This document shows, in pieces, positions 23,628 through 34,523 of a stretch of DNA of 64,000 nt. Source of the stretch: Bryum argenteum (lineage: Eukaryota > Streptophyta > Bryopsida > Bryales > Bryaceae); NCBI GenBank assembly GCA_037043015.1, contig CM073323.1, positions 15,269,258 to 15,333,257 on the forward strand, read 5' to 3'. Both the position numbers and the translations under genes were made by a program. Numbering within the stretch: the stretch's first letter is position 1; every line of letters starts with the position of its first letter. The notes beneath the pieces are model-generated. The model was not told the DNA's origin. It did not search any database and saw only the letters and a program-made list of their open reading frames with translations.

Positions 23628-24242
23628 TTAACCCCTAAATGGTTTGACTCATTTGTAGTAAAATGAACACATCCTCAAAAGCATTGTCATAGGTGGAGGT
23701 AAAAGTGTGTTATCCAAATCTCAACCGTACAATCTTGTTGTAGACATATTGAACATCATGTGGGTCAAATTTTGAGTCATGAGGCTTCATAGATTGCGAG
23801 ATCATAATGTATTAATACTCAAAAATGATCACATAATTTCATCATTTTCACTTTAAAGTGAAAATGCTACCATTAGACTTATTGCAATGAAAAAGTCACC
23901 AATTAGAATGTTGTTCACCTTCATCTCAGTAGCATCCTTGAACAAAAAAAAACCATGAGAAAAATTTCTTTGTGCAAATTATGGCCCTGCAATGGTGAAA
24001 ACTGCCCTAAATTTTACAAAGGAAAAAGTGTCTAAAACTAGGCTGCTGTCACTGAAATGCATGCCATTAATTCATAATTCATTGTGTGGGTCTGAGATTT
24101 TTATGACATGAACTAAACTTGATTTGGGACCCAACCCAAGTGATTTCGTCCAAAACGGAGTTCGGATGAAGAAGTTATGGCTCTCCAAAGTTTCTGTCAT
24201 CCAGAATGTCGATTTTCGACATTCGGCCCGCTTAAGGGTTAA
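23628..24242 (+). mobile_element. TTAA-type element, subtype A, 615 bp
   Basis: Starts TTAACCCCTAAATGG and ends GCTTAAGGGTTAA, with TTAA at each end (23628-23631 and 24239-24242). Subtype A internal sequence includes ATGTGGGTCAAATTTTGAGT (23759-23778). It interrupts the hAT coding sequence between the part ending QTYPAHSID and the part resuming after 24242. It contains no transposase and would need one supplied in trans. Confidence 0.8.
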
Positions 24243-24949
24243 GTGGGGAAGGACGACTTCCAAGATGCCATTAGAAGTGTTAAAGGACAATATTCACTTG
24301 CTGCGAGGCTCCTGATTTTGTAGTTGGAGAAGTGGTTTCCCAATTGTGATAATATAGAGGCATTAGGCATCACATTTATGCAATTTTCATTGCAATAAAG
24401 CTGTGATGAGCTTTTCTCCATTCACTTGGTCACAATTAAAAACGTGGTTTTGTACCACGAGGTATGTGACGGATCTATCTAACAACGAGTTGCCAAGGGT
24501 GGAAAACGGTGCTCCCCTTTATGCTAGGATCCTGGCATCGTTGTTCTAGATGAGGATGCGCAGTCAAGCGTCGAAGACTATGGATAATCTTGATTGTATC
24601 AATCCCATGACCAAGATGTCGCAAAAACTCGAGTGTAATGCATTGCTCTTGAATAAGCTTAGTGAGTATATGAAACTGGCACAAATTGCCATCACCGCCG
24701 TTTTGGGGTCTTGCAAGGACGAGAGAACCTTTTCAAGATTGGCATTCATAAGGAACCGATTGCGAAACCGGTTGGATGGTGGACTAGATACATGTATTCA
24801 TTTGTATGGCCAAGAGTGGTGGACTCTTGCATTATTCCCATATGCGAACGCATATGACAATTGGAGGCAGATATCACTAATTCTCTTTGGCTTCACTTTG
24901 CTTGTCCATGGCATGTTCTGGTTATCTCATAAAATTGGTCACTGACTGT

Positions 24950-25030
24950 GGTTGGAGTGGGTGGAGTTTGATGTTGCAAAAGGCAGAGTCCTTCGGGGAG
25001 GGGTTCGAATCCCCGTCAAACTGCGTTGAA
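24950..25030 (+). other. tRNA-like fragment or SINE head
   Basis: GGTTCGAATCCCC (25004-25016) is a perfect pol III B box in a T-arm-like hairpin. GTTTGAT (24965-24971) can pair with GTCAAAC (25016-25022) as an acceptor stem, but only ~58 nt lie between the ends, too short for a full tRNA. It is more likely a deleted tRNA-derived sequence. Confidence 0.3.
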
Positions 25031-25733
25031 GTTGAATTTGGTGGGGTCTGTTCTTCAAGGACAAGCTGCAGTCACAAATAACGCTCAACTTGCCATGGCA
25101 GGAAAAAAGGAAAAAATGGTCATACAGGACACGGTTTCAGAGCCCTGATGACAATTAAACTTTCTACATTGCAAATAGTCACTCACCGCAAGTCAGTACA
25201 AGTTTGAGCTTTGGTTTTTGTTGAAAAGTGGGTTGATTGAGAGTGGCAAGGTAATTTGGGTACAGTGGCAAGTGGTTATGTAGGTGATCATTTGCTTGTG
25301 CTATTTGAAAGGTTCATGGTCATATTTGTTGTTCCATGAGGATTCCTTTGTGGGAAAGGTCTGTTGTGCTTCCTTTGTAGAAATTGTGCTTCATTCAATG
25401 TAAACTCAATTTACATTGTGCAAGGCTTTTAAAGTTTTAATCTCTTTTGAAAATTGCCAAATTCAGACCCTGATATGCATGCACATCGCCACTTAACTTT
25501 ACAGTAGATAATACTTGTGTAACCAGTTCAAGTTGCCTATGAATTTCTCCATTCGCATTTACGTGATTTTGCAAAAAAAATGGTGGGTGCCAATAAACCC
25601 TATTCTGAAACTTCACGGTTAGCAAGAGAGGCCCCCGGTATAGGATAGGGGTAGCGACTCGCTCTACCTCCTGAATTTCTCAAATTAAAGACCGGTCTTA
25701 GGGGTCAGAGTGGTCTTGGGGATCTTTGTGATA
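25031..25733. other. Non-coding, no gene seen
   Basis: No convincing frame, repeat end or RNA gene was recognised here. Confidence 0.5.
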
Positions 25734-26001
25734 TTAACCCCTAAAGGCCCTTGATACAAAATTGTCTAAATTATCACAAAGGACCCTCTTCTACTTCAGG
25801 CCCAAAAAAACTCAATCTAAGCATTCATTAGAAGATCCAACCGTAGGATCTTGAAGTGAACTTGACCCTATACTCATATGTCAAATTTGAGCCGTTAATT
25901 TTTTTCCAATTTTGAGATTATAAAGGTCAAAGTTAGCTGACTTTTTTTCCTGCGGAAACCCCAAAAAGCCATTTCGGCTTTCTTGGGCCTTTAGGGGTTA
26001 A
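25734..26001 (+). mobile_element. TTAA-type element, subtype C, 268 bp
   Basis: Left end TTAACCCCTAAAGGCCC, right end GGGCCTTTAGGGGTTAA: 17-nt perfect inverted ends including TTAA. The interior (CTTCTACTTCAGGCCCAAA, GATCCAACCGTAGGATCTTG) recurs inverted at 30877-31144 and direct at 40384-40650. Confidence 0.9.
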
Positions 26002-26615
26002 GGAGGGGTCCAGTTCATTTTTTTGATTGCAAATGCTACATGGGGGTAAATTCAAATCTTTGAATTTTGCAAGTACCATGTGGGAGAGGGTTAGTATAAA
26101 TTTTCTGAACTTACAAGTGTCCGTGGCACTCCCACAAGGGGTCCAAAATGTTCCTTAATCAATTAATGCCTTCTGTAGGAATGGTACCTCATCTCACTAT
26201 ATCCCAAAATCTCAATAACGCCGTGGAGTGCGGGCCGCACAGTACGCCGCAAAATGCGGAGGGGTATGGAGGGGTCTTGTGGCAGGGGTCTTGGGGGTCT
26301 TGCGGCAGGGGTCTTGGGGGTCTTGTGGCAGGGGTCTTGGGGGTCTTGTGACAGGGGGTCTTGGGGGTCTTGTGACAGGGGGTCTTGGGGGGCAGGGGGT
26401 CTTGGGGGAGAGATTTATCCCATATTATTTGCCGCTACTGCCTCCCTTGAAAATGTACTAGGGGGCTGGGGGCTGGGGGCACCACTCAATGAAAAAAAAA
26501 TTACAAAAAGCAATGCACCCATGGGTCCACGTGGCACCCCGTTAAGGGGGTCCATGTGGCATGAAAGACCATAGGTTAATTAATTAATTTTGCATAGTGA
26601 AGGTCACTATAAGGG
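26002..26615 (+). mobile_element. Composite repeat flank with GGGGTCTT minisatellite
   Basis: Together with 25734-26001 this forms a unit that recurs inverted at about 30555-31144. Shared landmarks, in order, are the subtype C element, a GGGGTCTTG-rich minisatellite (26270-26410 here), GGATTTATC/CGCATA-like sequence, a CACGTGG block near 26528, and GCATAGTGAAGGTCACTAT at 26593-26611. The minisatellite produces open frames of Gly-rich repeats that are not genes. Confidence 0.7.
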
Positions 26616-26836
26616 TATATCTCACTAAAAGGGTAAACCTCATTTATTTATTTTTACTCTACATGCTGTGGCAATAGAGCTATGGCAGAAATCGCAATAT
26701 ACAATACATGGCTCACTTCTCAAAGAGAGTTCTCTAACTTCCAAGACTCCTCCCATAATTGTAGACTTTATCAAATTAAAGTTGATTCACAGACTGCCGA
26801 CTCCTTTGTGGTCCGTGCAAACCAGCGCTACCTCCT

Positions 26837-27106
26837 TTAACCCCTAAACGACCACGGCCACCGATTCGGCGTTTACGGTCAAGGCAAAAAAAAAAATTAC
26901 AATCAACTTCAAACGTTATGATCTCACATCTAGTGATGATCCAACGGTTGAAAATTTTCACACTACTACCAATGGTGGTCTACTTCAAGATCCTACGGTT
27001 GAAATTATCAAAAATTTCCAAAAATATTGGACGTACCCCCATTAGTACATAGTGGTCTGTGTTGGGATTTCAAGCTCCCAAAACATTGTGGATCTTTAGG
27101 GGTTAA
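26837..27106 (+). mobile_element. TTAA-type element, 270 bp
   Basis: Left TTAACCCCTAAACGACC, right GGATCTTTAGGGGTTAA, TTAA at both ends. The interior shares the AAGATCCTACGGTTG motif with subtype C. Confidence 0.85.
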
Positions 27107-28744
27107 TTTGCTTAAGCCGACCGATATAGCCTTGAATGTGTTGTTGATGGGGAGTCATTTGAGAAGTTCAAATCCGTAGCTAATGAACAAACAGTGTGAA
27201 CAGAAGAGTGACTTCTTATTAATATCGGTTTCTAAATATTTTGAATTGAATGCTGTGTCGTGTATAGTATATCAATTACAAGGAGATTGAAACATCACTT
27301 CGAAGTAGGCTGTGCGGAAACATTAATATTTTTCTTCTGCACTGGCAAATGTGAATGAGACTTGTATGTCCATGTACGCTGCACCTGGAGTAATGATCGA
27401 AGCTGAACTGAGGACTTCTCGATCATTTTCTTCAAATCTGCATCTATTGCTGTTAGTAATCCTATCAATACATAACACCATAAGCCAGGGTCGTTTCCTA
27501 CTGCCGAGAAACATACGAAAGACTCTCACTCACATGTTGCCTTCCTGCACAGCAGTGCCTTTTCAGACCCATTCAGACAATCGTGCGCTTTGCTTAATTA
27601 CATGTTCTTATCAATCTCTTCTTCAGTCTGTTAGTAATTTTGTGTTGTAAGTTGTAGCAAGGATCAATACTCTTTGAAAACTTACATTCGCAAAAGCCCA
27701 AGCCATGATTGTGTGCACATGAAGCTGGGGCGATCCTGATGCAACTCCTGATGCAGAGACATTATTTCTGACAACAACAACAACAACAGAGTATAGTGCA
27801 GGTCTGGTCTGGCAGATTGAAATCTTGGCCATTTGAGCTGGCACCCCCTGCAAAAGGGAGGATCTAATCGACATTATGATCGTCAACTGGCACAAAAGCC
27901 TGAGGAGCATTTTGTTCACCATCATGGAAGATTATCAAGACATCAACACCTTCTTCATACACTTGAGGAAATTTGCAGTTCATCAGTAGTGCGATCGCAT
28001 GTTCAGGGAGAATCAGGCCCTATTCACACTAGTACGTTGAACAAGGCCTACACTCAATAAAAAAAATTGAAATTTGATTGGTTCAAGTCCAACTCTTGAC
28101 AAAACCCTAGGTAGATATATAGAAACTCCCCAATGAGCCCCAACCAGCAAGCTGTAAGACCCATTCTGGGTTTAAGAGAAAATAGTACATGGTCCCCGAT
28201 AAGATTCCGGGAAAGGCCAAAGAATAACCTTGCCAAACACAAAGAGCCGAAGAATAACCTTGCCAAACACAAAGAGCCGACCTTCGCCAGCACAAGTTTT
28301 CTCTACAAGAGATAGAAAATTGAGGGAAAAGGCACTACCGCTACTCAATTCACTACCTAAGTTGTCAGGCAGTGGGAACCACTATGACAATGACTAGTAT
28401 CATCTACAACTTCAAAACCGAGAACACCAATTGACCTTGAAGCTCGCTCGAATCTTGCAGGTCGTCCGAGAGAACAAGGTCGGCGCTGACCAAAGACGCC
28501 TCAGAGCTGGCCTCATCTGACAAAGGCCATCTAGAACTTCAAAACCACAACGCCGACTGACGTTGAAGCTCGCTCGAATCTTGCAAGTCGTCCGGGAGAA
28601 CATGTATGGTCGGGTCTGGCCAAAGGCGCCTCAGAGGTGGCCTCATCCTGAATCTCTTCTATGATACGCATGATGATCTCTTCTCCCATCCGCTTAGCTT
28701 GGATAAGCGTCAGTAGCTGGAAACAATCATGTTCCAAACTCACC
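27107..28744. other. Gene-poor stretch with small duplications
   Basis: No gene recognised. A 29-bp unit (GAATAACCTTGCCAAACACA and following bases) is duplicated in tandem at about 28222-28279. A ~122-bp unit built on GAAGCTCGCTCGAATCTTGC is duplicated at about 28413-28650. On the minus strand the second duplication reads as weak coding-like sequence (CSPGRLARFERAS), possibly a gene fragment of unknown kind. Confidence 0.5.
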
Positions 28745-28845
28745 GCATGTACTAGGTGGGGACGAACCTCGATACCCGGTCGCTCTACATGCTAACGATG
28801 CCCCAACCACCAAGCTAAGGCGTGTGGTGCTTGCTACTCAATTGT
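28745..28845 (-). mobile_element. tRNA-derived SINE head
   Basis: On the minus strand TTAGCTTGGTGGTTGGGGC resembles a pol III A box. About 45 nt downstream GAGGTTCGTCCCCA is one change from a B box. The spacing fits a tRNA-like promoter. A worn relative lies near 21109. The 3' tail and target duplication were not found. Confidence 0.5.
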
Positions 28846-28970
28846 CTCTCTTTCAACCACTCACAATTTAGGTTCTCTTAATTGGTGGACTTCTCCAACT
28901 TAGTGTGGATTAATCTTAATATTGCAATGTTCTATGACAAGATATTGGCAATCGCTCACTAGTAGGAAAT

Positions 28971-29111
28971 GTGTCCTAAAATGTTGTCTGACCTAAAATG
29001 ATATGAGATGATATGAGAGACTTGTGTCCGAAATGACATAAAATATGTCATTTTGGACATAATTCTCTCATACGGTACTGACACGTAATTCAGGTTAATA
29101 TTTTAGGACAC
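28971..29111. mobile_element. Foldback element, about 141 bp
   Basis: GTGTCCTAAAAT at the left is mirrored as ATTTTAGGACAC at the right. A second inner palindrome, GTCCGAAATGACATA facing TATGTCATTTTGGAC, lies near 29027-29060. It looks like a nested MITE hairpin; the superfamily is unassigned. Confidence 0.65.
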
Positions 29112-30145
29112 AATTCCTTCTATTGATTGCTTTCCTTCTAGTGCACGAACTTCAGAAGGATAATGTCCCTTTGGTTGTTGAAATTTTGAAGTGACATCCA
29201 TAACTTTTGCTGAAGTGTATACATTGTACCTAATCGTAATGAATTTTGAGTTGAAAAATTTTGTTGCTAAAGTAGTACCCAAGAAAGAAGATTTTGTCAT
29301 TTAAAGCGCACACAATAAACATCTACATCCTATAAGATGGGTAGCTATACTTTTCTTGAAGTTGATGCATGCAAATCTCTAAGATCCTATAGAATGGGGA
29401 TTGGTAACTTTGTGAGGTTCATATTTAAGAAGACCTAAAACTTTCAAGGTCCTTTATTAAAACCCCATTGTTTTAAGTGTAAGCTTTAGAATTTTTTTGT
29501 TTTTCAACTATGTCAAAATTACAAAATAAAGTATGTAAAATCAACAAACCAACAAAATACAACAATAAAAAGGAAAAACATTTAAATGCATCAACTCCTC
29601 AATCAAGTGACCTATTAGCAAGTGATGAAAAAAGTGTTGCCTAAATGGCTCGTCTACGTTACCAACAAGAATTTAAATGCATTTTATACTCTCGTACTAA
29701 AGGGTATGTCCACCTTAGATATATCTTATTTAGTTAGGTTACACCTAAGCCGCTCTATTTAAACATGGTTAAGGCGGAGCTTAATTCTTTTGAGGAATTC
29801 TAAACTACAATTGACTCTAAGATTTTCCACCTCCACTTCCTCCTTGTAGAGCTTGCTACAAGAATTGCTACAAACCTCATCAATGTTTTTAGGAAAATGC
29901 ATATATACATATAGAATGGATTAAGAGACCAACTGGGGTTTAAAATAGGCGTTAGTGCAAAGTGTATCAATTTCCACCAGGAGTCGCACAAAGAAGTCAC
30001 CTAAAAATCTCTTTATCCAACACATTTGGTGAAGTTTTTGGTATAATTTTCAATGGCAATCATTTTACTTCTCACAAGTTAATTCACCAGATTGGATCAA
30101 AATGAAACTCTAGAATGGTTGACTGTCATATGTGACCACGCTTTA
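29112..30145. other. AT-rich DNA, no gene seen
   Basis: No convincing coding frame or repeat end was seen in this stretch. Confidence 0.5.
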
Positions 30146-30560
30146 CTAATAGATGCGATACACAAGATTGTGGTAGTAACAAGATTGATTGTGGCAGTGA
30201 GATACGCTTTACTAATAGATGGGATACACAAGATTGTGATAGTAATAAGATTCATTGTGGCAGTGAGATGTTGCTGTGATAGTAACAAGATTCATTGTGG
30301 CAGTGAGATGTTTCTGCAGAGCGACCTTCACTATGCAGCACTATTCAAGATTGTAATAGTAATAAGATTCATTGTGGCAGTAAGATGTTGTGATAGTAAC
30401 AAGATTCATTGTGGCAGTGAGATGGTGTTGTTGTGATAGTAACAAGATTCATTGTGGTAGTAAGATGTTGCTCTGATAGTAACAAGATTCATTGTCGCAG
30501 TGAGATGATGTTGCTGTGATAGTAACAAGATTCATTGTGGCAGTCAGATGTTGTTGCATA
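30146..30560 (+). repeat. Minisatellite of AGTAACAAGATTCATTGTGG units
   Basis: Roughly nine imperfect units of about 40-58 bp built on AGTAACAAGATTCATTGTGG followed by CAGTGAGATG. It abuts the inverted copy of the composite repeat, and the string GACCTTCACTATGCAGC occurs both inside it (about 30322) and at that repeat's end (about 30562). Confidence 0.85.
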
Positions 30561-31144
30561 GTGACCTTCACTATGCAGCGGCATTAATGAATTAATATAG
30601 GTCTTCTAATGCTACATGAACCCCCTTGAGGGGGTACCACGTGGACACATGAGAACACTTTATTTTACAAAATCTTAATCTTCATGGCTAGCCTCAACCC
30701 TCTTGTACTTGCTCAGGGAGGAATCAGTTTCAAATGGTATGCGATAAATCCGCTTCCCGAGACCCCCTGCCCCCAAGACCCCCTGCCTCCAAGACCCTTT
30801 GACCCCAAGACCCCCCGACCCCCCCACCCCCAAGACCCCTTGAGTTGGACCCTCCCATATCCCTCTTCTCCGGCTTTTAACCCCTAAAGGTGCAAGAAAG
30901 CGGAGATCGCTTTTTGGAATTTCCGCAAGGAGAAAATTCAGCCAACTTTGACCATTATAATCTAAAAATTGGAGAAAAAGTAACGGTTCAAATTTGACAT
31001 TCGAGAATAGGGTCAAGTTAGCTTCAAGATCCTACGGTTGGGTCTTCTAATCAATGTTGAGATTGAGTTTCTTTGCACCTGAAGTAGAAGAAGGTTCTTT
31101 TTGATAATTTGAACAATTTTGTATCAAGGACCTTTAGGGGTTAA
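30555..31144 (-). mobile_element. Inverted copy of the composite repeat; subtype C element at 30877-31144
   Basis: The TTAA element proper is 30877-31144 (TTAACCCCTAAAGGTGC to CAAGGACCTTTAGGGGTTAA), the reverse of the copy at 25734. To its left lie the CCCCAAGACCCC minisatellite (30762-30840), the CACGTGG block and TAGTGACCTTCACTATGC, in mirrored order relative to 26002-26615. Confidence 0.8.
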
Positions 31145-32131
31145 GCCTTGATTTGCGGCCCGCATTCCAAGGGCTTTAGTGACATTTTGGGACATAGTAA
31201 CAAGCAAGTGCATTGAAATAACAAAAATCATTCCACTCACTAAGCATCAGTAAGGCGCGCATTGCACGGGGAGTTAAACTGATCTTGAGGCCGAAGGAGG
31301 GCAAAATTTCTCTCCTCTAATTGATTCATGATTCAAGATGTTTCAATAAATGAACCAATCGATCAATAAGAGGAATTATTTTCTCCCTCCCCCATGATTG
31401 ACGTGACTCCCCATGTAAAGCATCCTTAAACTACAACATTCAACTAACATAGTTGATTATAGTAAGAATTGTGTATCTGAAACCTCCTCAAATTCTTATT
31501 ATCAATTTGACATTCAAAAGAATTTTTTATATTGTTAAAAAAAGATATTGTAAATAGAGAAACAAAGGTTTTACTCCACCATGTCGAGCAAAGCCGCACA
31601 TGAGTCCAAGCCAAGGTCAAAGTTTAGCTATATAACAAGGTTAGGTGTTGGAAAAAATGACAAGAATATATGAGCTATAGGGGCGCTTAACACTATGGAC
31701 CAAGAACCGTGATCAAAAACTGAACTTTTTTAGTGGCTTGGCCACTCTTTGTAATGTAAAGTGGATTTCAACATGGACAAGGTTCAGCCCTACTTTCCAA
31801 TATAAATCCTCATCATTCTCTCTGTTACCCTCCTTTGTTCCCTCCTTTCTATTTAAATACATAAACACTAGCTAATTAATGATTTTTGAGCCTCTTCCTC
31901 TCCTCGATTGTAGTTGAATCGTGACAATATCTGCTTGGGAAAATTCACAATTTTTGGGGACTTCAAAGTTAACAGCTATTCTCCTTTTTCCAAGGTAGTG
32001 TAAAGCTGAATGAGAGTGCTCTTGCTCCCATTCAGAATTCCATGATCATGGCTCTTGGTACACAGTGTAAAGCAACCACATCAAATACAGTTATCAATTC
32101 AGAAGAGCATCTTGTGCCGACCCATTTCAAC
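31145..32131. other. Non-coding, no gene seen
   Basis: AT-rich sequence without recognised genes or element ends. Confidence 0.5.
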
Positions 32132-32133
32132 TA

Positions 32134-32235
32134 CTCCCTCTGTCCCATTATGATTTTCCGGTAGGTTCTCTCAAATCTACCTCCAAAGGTAGATTTGAGA
32201 GAACCTACCAGAAAATCATAATGGGACAGAGGGAG
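32134..32235. mobile_element. Stowaway-type MITE (Tc1/mariner), 102 bp
   Basis: Ends CTCCCTCTGTCCCATTATGA and its mirror, the Stowaway terminal sequence, flanked by TA on each side (32132-32133 and 32236-32237). The two ~49-bp arms differ at one base (CCGG against CTGG), so the whole element folds into an almost perfect hairpin. The family is mobilised in trans by mariner-like transposases. The near-perfect symmetry suggests a recent insertion. Confidence 0.93.
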
Positions 32236-33259
32236 TACTTTTTAAGAAAATGTAAAATGCTTGTGGCTGGGGTTGTATTCTTTCTCATGCAATGAAAGTA
32301 CTTTCATTTGTGTCAAAAAAAAATTTAAAAATAAAAATAAATGATTCCATAGTGTCTTAAAACTTCAGACATATTTGGCATTAAAGAATGACATTCCAAG
32401 TGCATGAAAAAAGGATATTTAATTTCCAATTGAAAGGATCGAGTGATTCCTGACAAAACATGCGAATGAGTATGTTTGTTTGTATGTTTGTCATGCAAGG
32501 AATAAGATCATGCTAAAAGAGATACCGTATTAATCAATACATCTGGTCTGGGTGCTTTTATTTAGTGTAGGTGATTTCTATTGGAAAAGCACATCCATGA
32601 CCTTTAGCTCAATGATGGAAGCATCTTGGTGTAGGGACAAAGAGCTGGCAAAAAGCTCAACATTCTGGAAACTTCATCATTCCACCACTAAAGATTTCAA
32701 GAGAGTGTTTGCATGCTTTACCCTCAAAACTGCCCTCATTTAATGCAAAGTGAGATTTATGGAATTGATGCGGATTTTGCAAGCAATGATCGGGAAAAAC
32801 CGACGGCTAGTTCATTATCAGCCGATGGATTTCGCACAGTAGCCGGTCCATTCATGAAACCACCGGCTAAAAACCAATGAAAATTACATATAAATTTCTA
32901 TTCTCGGTATAAAATGAGGTAATTGCCGGAAGAAATTTGTGAAAATCCGATTGTGTGTAGGAAGTGCCGGTTATTAGCCAGTAGAAGTCAAAAAACTTCC
33001 CGAACCCTGTTTGCAAGTATGTAATAGTAGGATCTCGTACTCAACTTGTAGGAGACCGTGCATACCAAATCTTAGACTCAAATTCCTCACTGTTTGTGAG
33101 ATCATTCACCTTCGAAGTTGAAATGAAGCTTCTTTTCACTTGTTGTAAAAAGGGACATCAGTTTTTTGAGGGCTAGATTTATTGTTTTTGAAAATAAATT
33201 TGAATTGAGGCTCTTCACGTTCTTGTTCTCCACTAAGTCAAGAATATTTCTATACAATT
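32236..33259. other. Non-coding, no gene seen
   Basis: No gene recognised. A stretch at 32770-33000 repeats short CCGGCTA/GCCGGT-type words in both orientations, possibly a worn inverted-repeat element, but no ends could be fixed. Confidence 0.45.
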
Positions 33260-33559
33260 TTTACCCCTAAACGACTTATGAGAAACTGAAATACAAAGGC
33301 ACCTTTGTTACCATGCAAAAGGCATTCGAAAAATTATTGGATTGAAAATCTAAATGATGAGAGCATGTCATGGTACCTCTACTTCATGTTCAACAAAAAA
33401 AAATTGAGAAAAAGTAAAATCTCAATTTTTGGTGAATTTTTAAAGTTTATGTGTTTCAATCAATTTTGGGCAGGATAAGTGAGCATATACCGCAATTTGG
33501 GCAATTTTTCGGCAGATTTCAAGTAGTCCTTTCAAACTTTGACTCTGAATATCTCTTAA
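33260..33559 (+). mobile_element. TTAA-type element, subtype B, ~300 bp
   Basis: Left end TTTACCCCTAAACGAC (first base pair of TTAA altered), right end at the TTAA 33556-33559, which is also the left end of the next element. The internal GAGCATATACCGCA (33481-33494) is shared, inverted, with sequence near 20393 and 58617. Confidence 0.6.
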
Positions 33560-34523
33560 CCCCTTGTTTGACTCATTTGTATTGAAAGGAAGACAATCCC
33601 AAAAAAAAAGTTACGAATGAAAACAAGAGTACGTCTTTCAAATCTCAACTGTACAATCTTCTAATAGACATATTGCACATCATGTGGGTCAAATTTTTAG
33701 TCATGAGGCCTCATAGATTGCAAGATCGTAACGTATTAGTATATAAAAAAACATGAAAAAGTTTCAACATTTTCACTTTGAAAGTGAAAATGCTACCAAT
33801 AGACTTAGTTAAATGAAAAATTGGCCAACTACAAAAATATTTACCTTCATCTCAATAACACATGTGCCCAAAAAATAATTATTTAAAAGAATTTCTTGGT
33901 TCAAATGATAGTTTTGCAATGCTGAAAACTACCTCAAGAATTACAAAGGAATAAAAGCCTAAAACTAGACCCCTTGCATTGAAATGCATGCCATGTCTTC
34001 TTCACACCTCGAAAGAATATAAGATCTCTACCACTATAACTAGACTCATCTTAGAGTCCAACCCAATAAATCAAACTTGATATCCCGACAATAGATGAAG
34101 GAGAAATAGCTTCTCAAAACCAATGTATTTTCTTGAAAATATTCATTATAGAAGCATCATTGCAAATACATTAATTAAGTTATTCGAATCAAAAATCTTC
34201 CAACCACAAAGTTGTTAGATTACATATTGAGATCATACTTAAGCAAAAAAAAAATCATAGAAAATTGACTTGAATTAGCTTGCAATGGCAAAACATGCCC
34301 CATGTTTGCAACCCGTAAAGCAAGCACTGCCTTCACTAAAATGCATACCATAAATCCATACTTTCTTATGTGTGTCTACAATTTTTACCACCCAAATTAG
34401 ACTTGATTTGGAACCTAACCCAAATGATTTCATTTAATTTGATTTGTGGATGAAGAAGTTATGGCTCTTCAATGTTGCTGCCTTCCATCCAAAATGTGGA
34501 TTTTCGACATTCAGCGAGCTTAA
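33556..34523 (+). mobile_element. TTAA-type element, subtype A, 968 bp
   Basis: Left TTAACCCCTTGTTTGACTC, right TTTTCGACATTCAGCGAGCTTAA. The internal ATCATGTGGGTCAAATTTTT and the GATGAAGAAGTTATGGCTCT near its right end match the element at 23628-24242. It shares its TTAA with neighbours on both sides. Confidence 0.75.

Larger units (their letters stand above)
22064..24910 (+). pseudogene. hAT transposase (ZNF862-like), decayed and interrupted
   Basis: Pieces appear in family order. An N-terminal Cys-containing region (HFQDSWAPKLP, QVRCKVCSEVEG) is followed by KALADMGKIWRGEPYY. A central piece reads HQEFTKLVEVVKTEGLKIPD then VDTRWISLLEPLKR, the conserved hAT region. The C-terminal dimerisation region reads NPMTKMSQKLECNALLLNKL, then AVLGSCKDERTFSRLAFIRN and RLRNRL. 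The frame is broken many times. A 173-bp tandem duplication lies at 22541-22886 and a TTAA element is inserted at 23628-24242. Terminal inverted repeats and the 8-bp target duplication were not located. It would once have cut and pasted its own DNA; it is clearly inactive now. Confidence 0.8.

Noticed and set aside
24950-25030. Functional tRNA
   Set aside because: T arm and acceptor stem are visible, but the piece is too short to hold D and anticodon arms.
25622-25680. Minus-strand SINE head (GGTAGAGCGAGTCGC)
   Set aside because: Only an A-box-like word is present; no B box or tail.
26148-26574. Gly-rich proteins
   Set aside because: Overlapping frames through the GGGGTCTTG minisatellite of the composite repeat.
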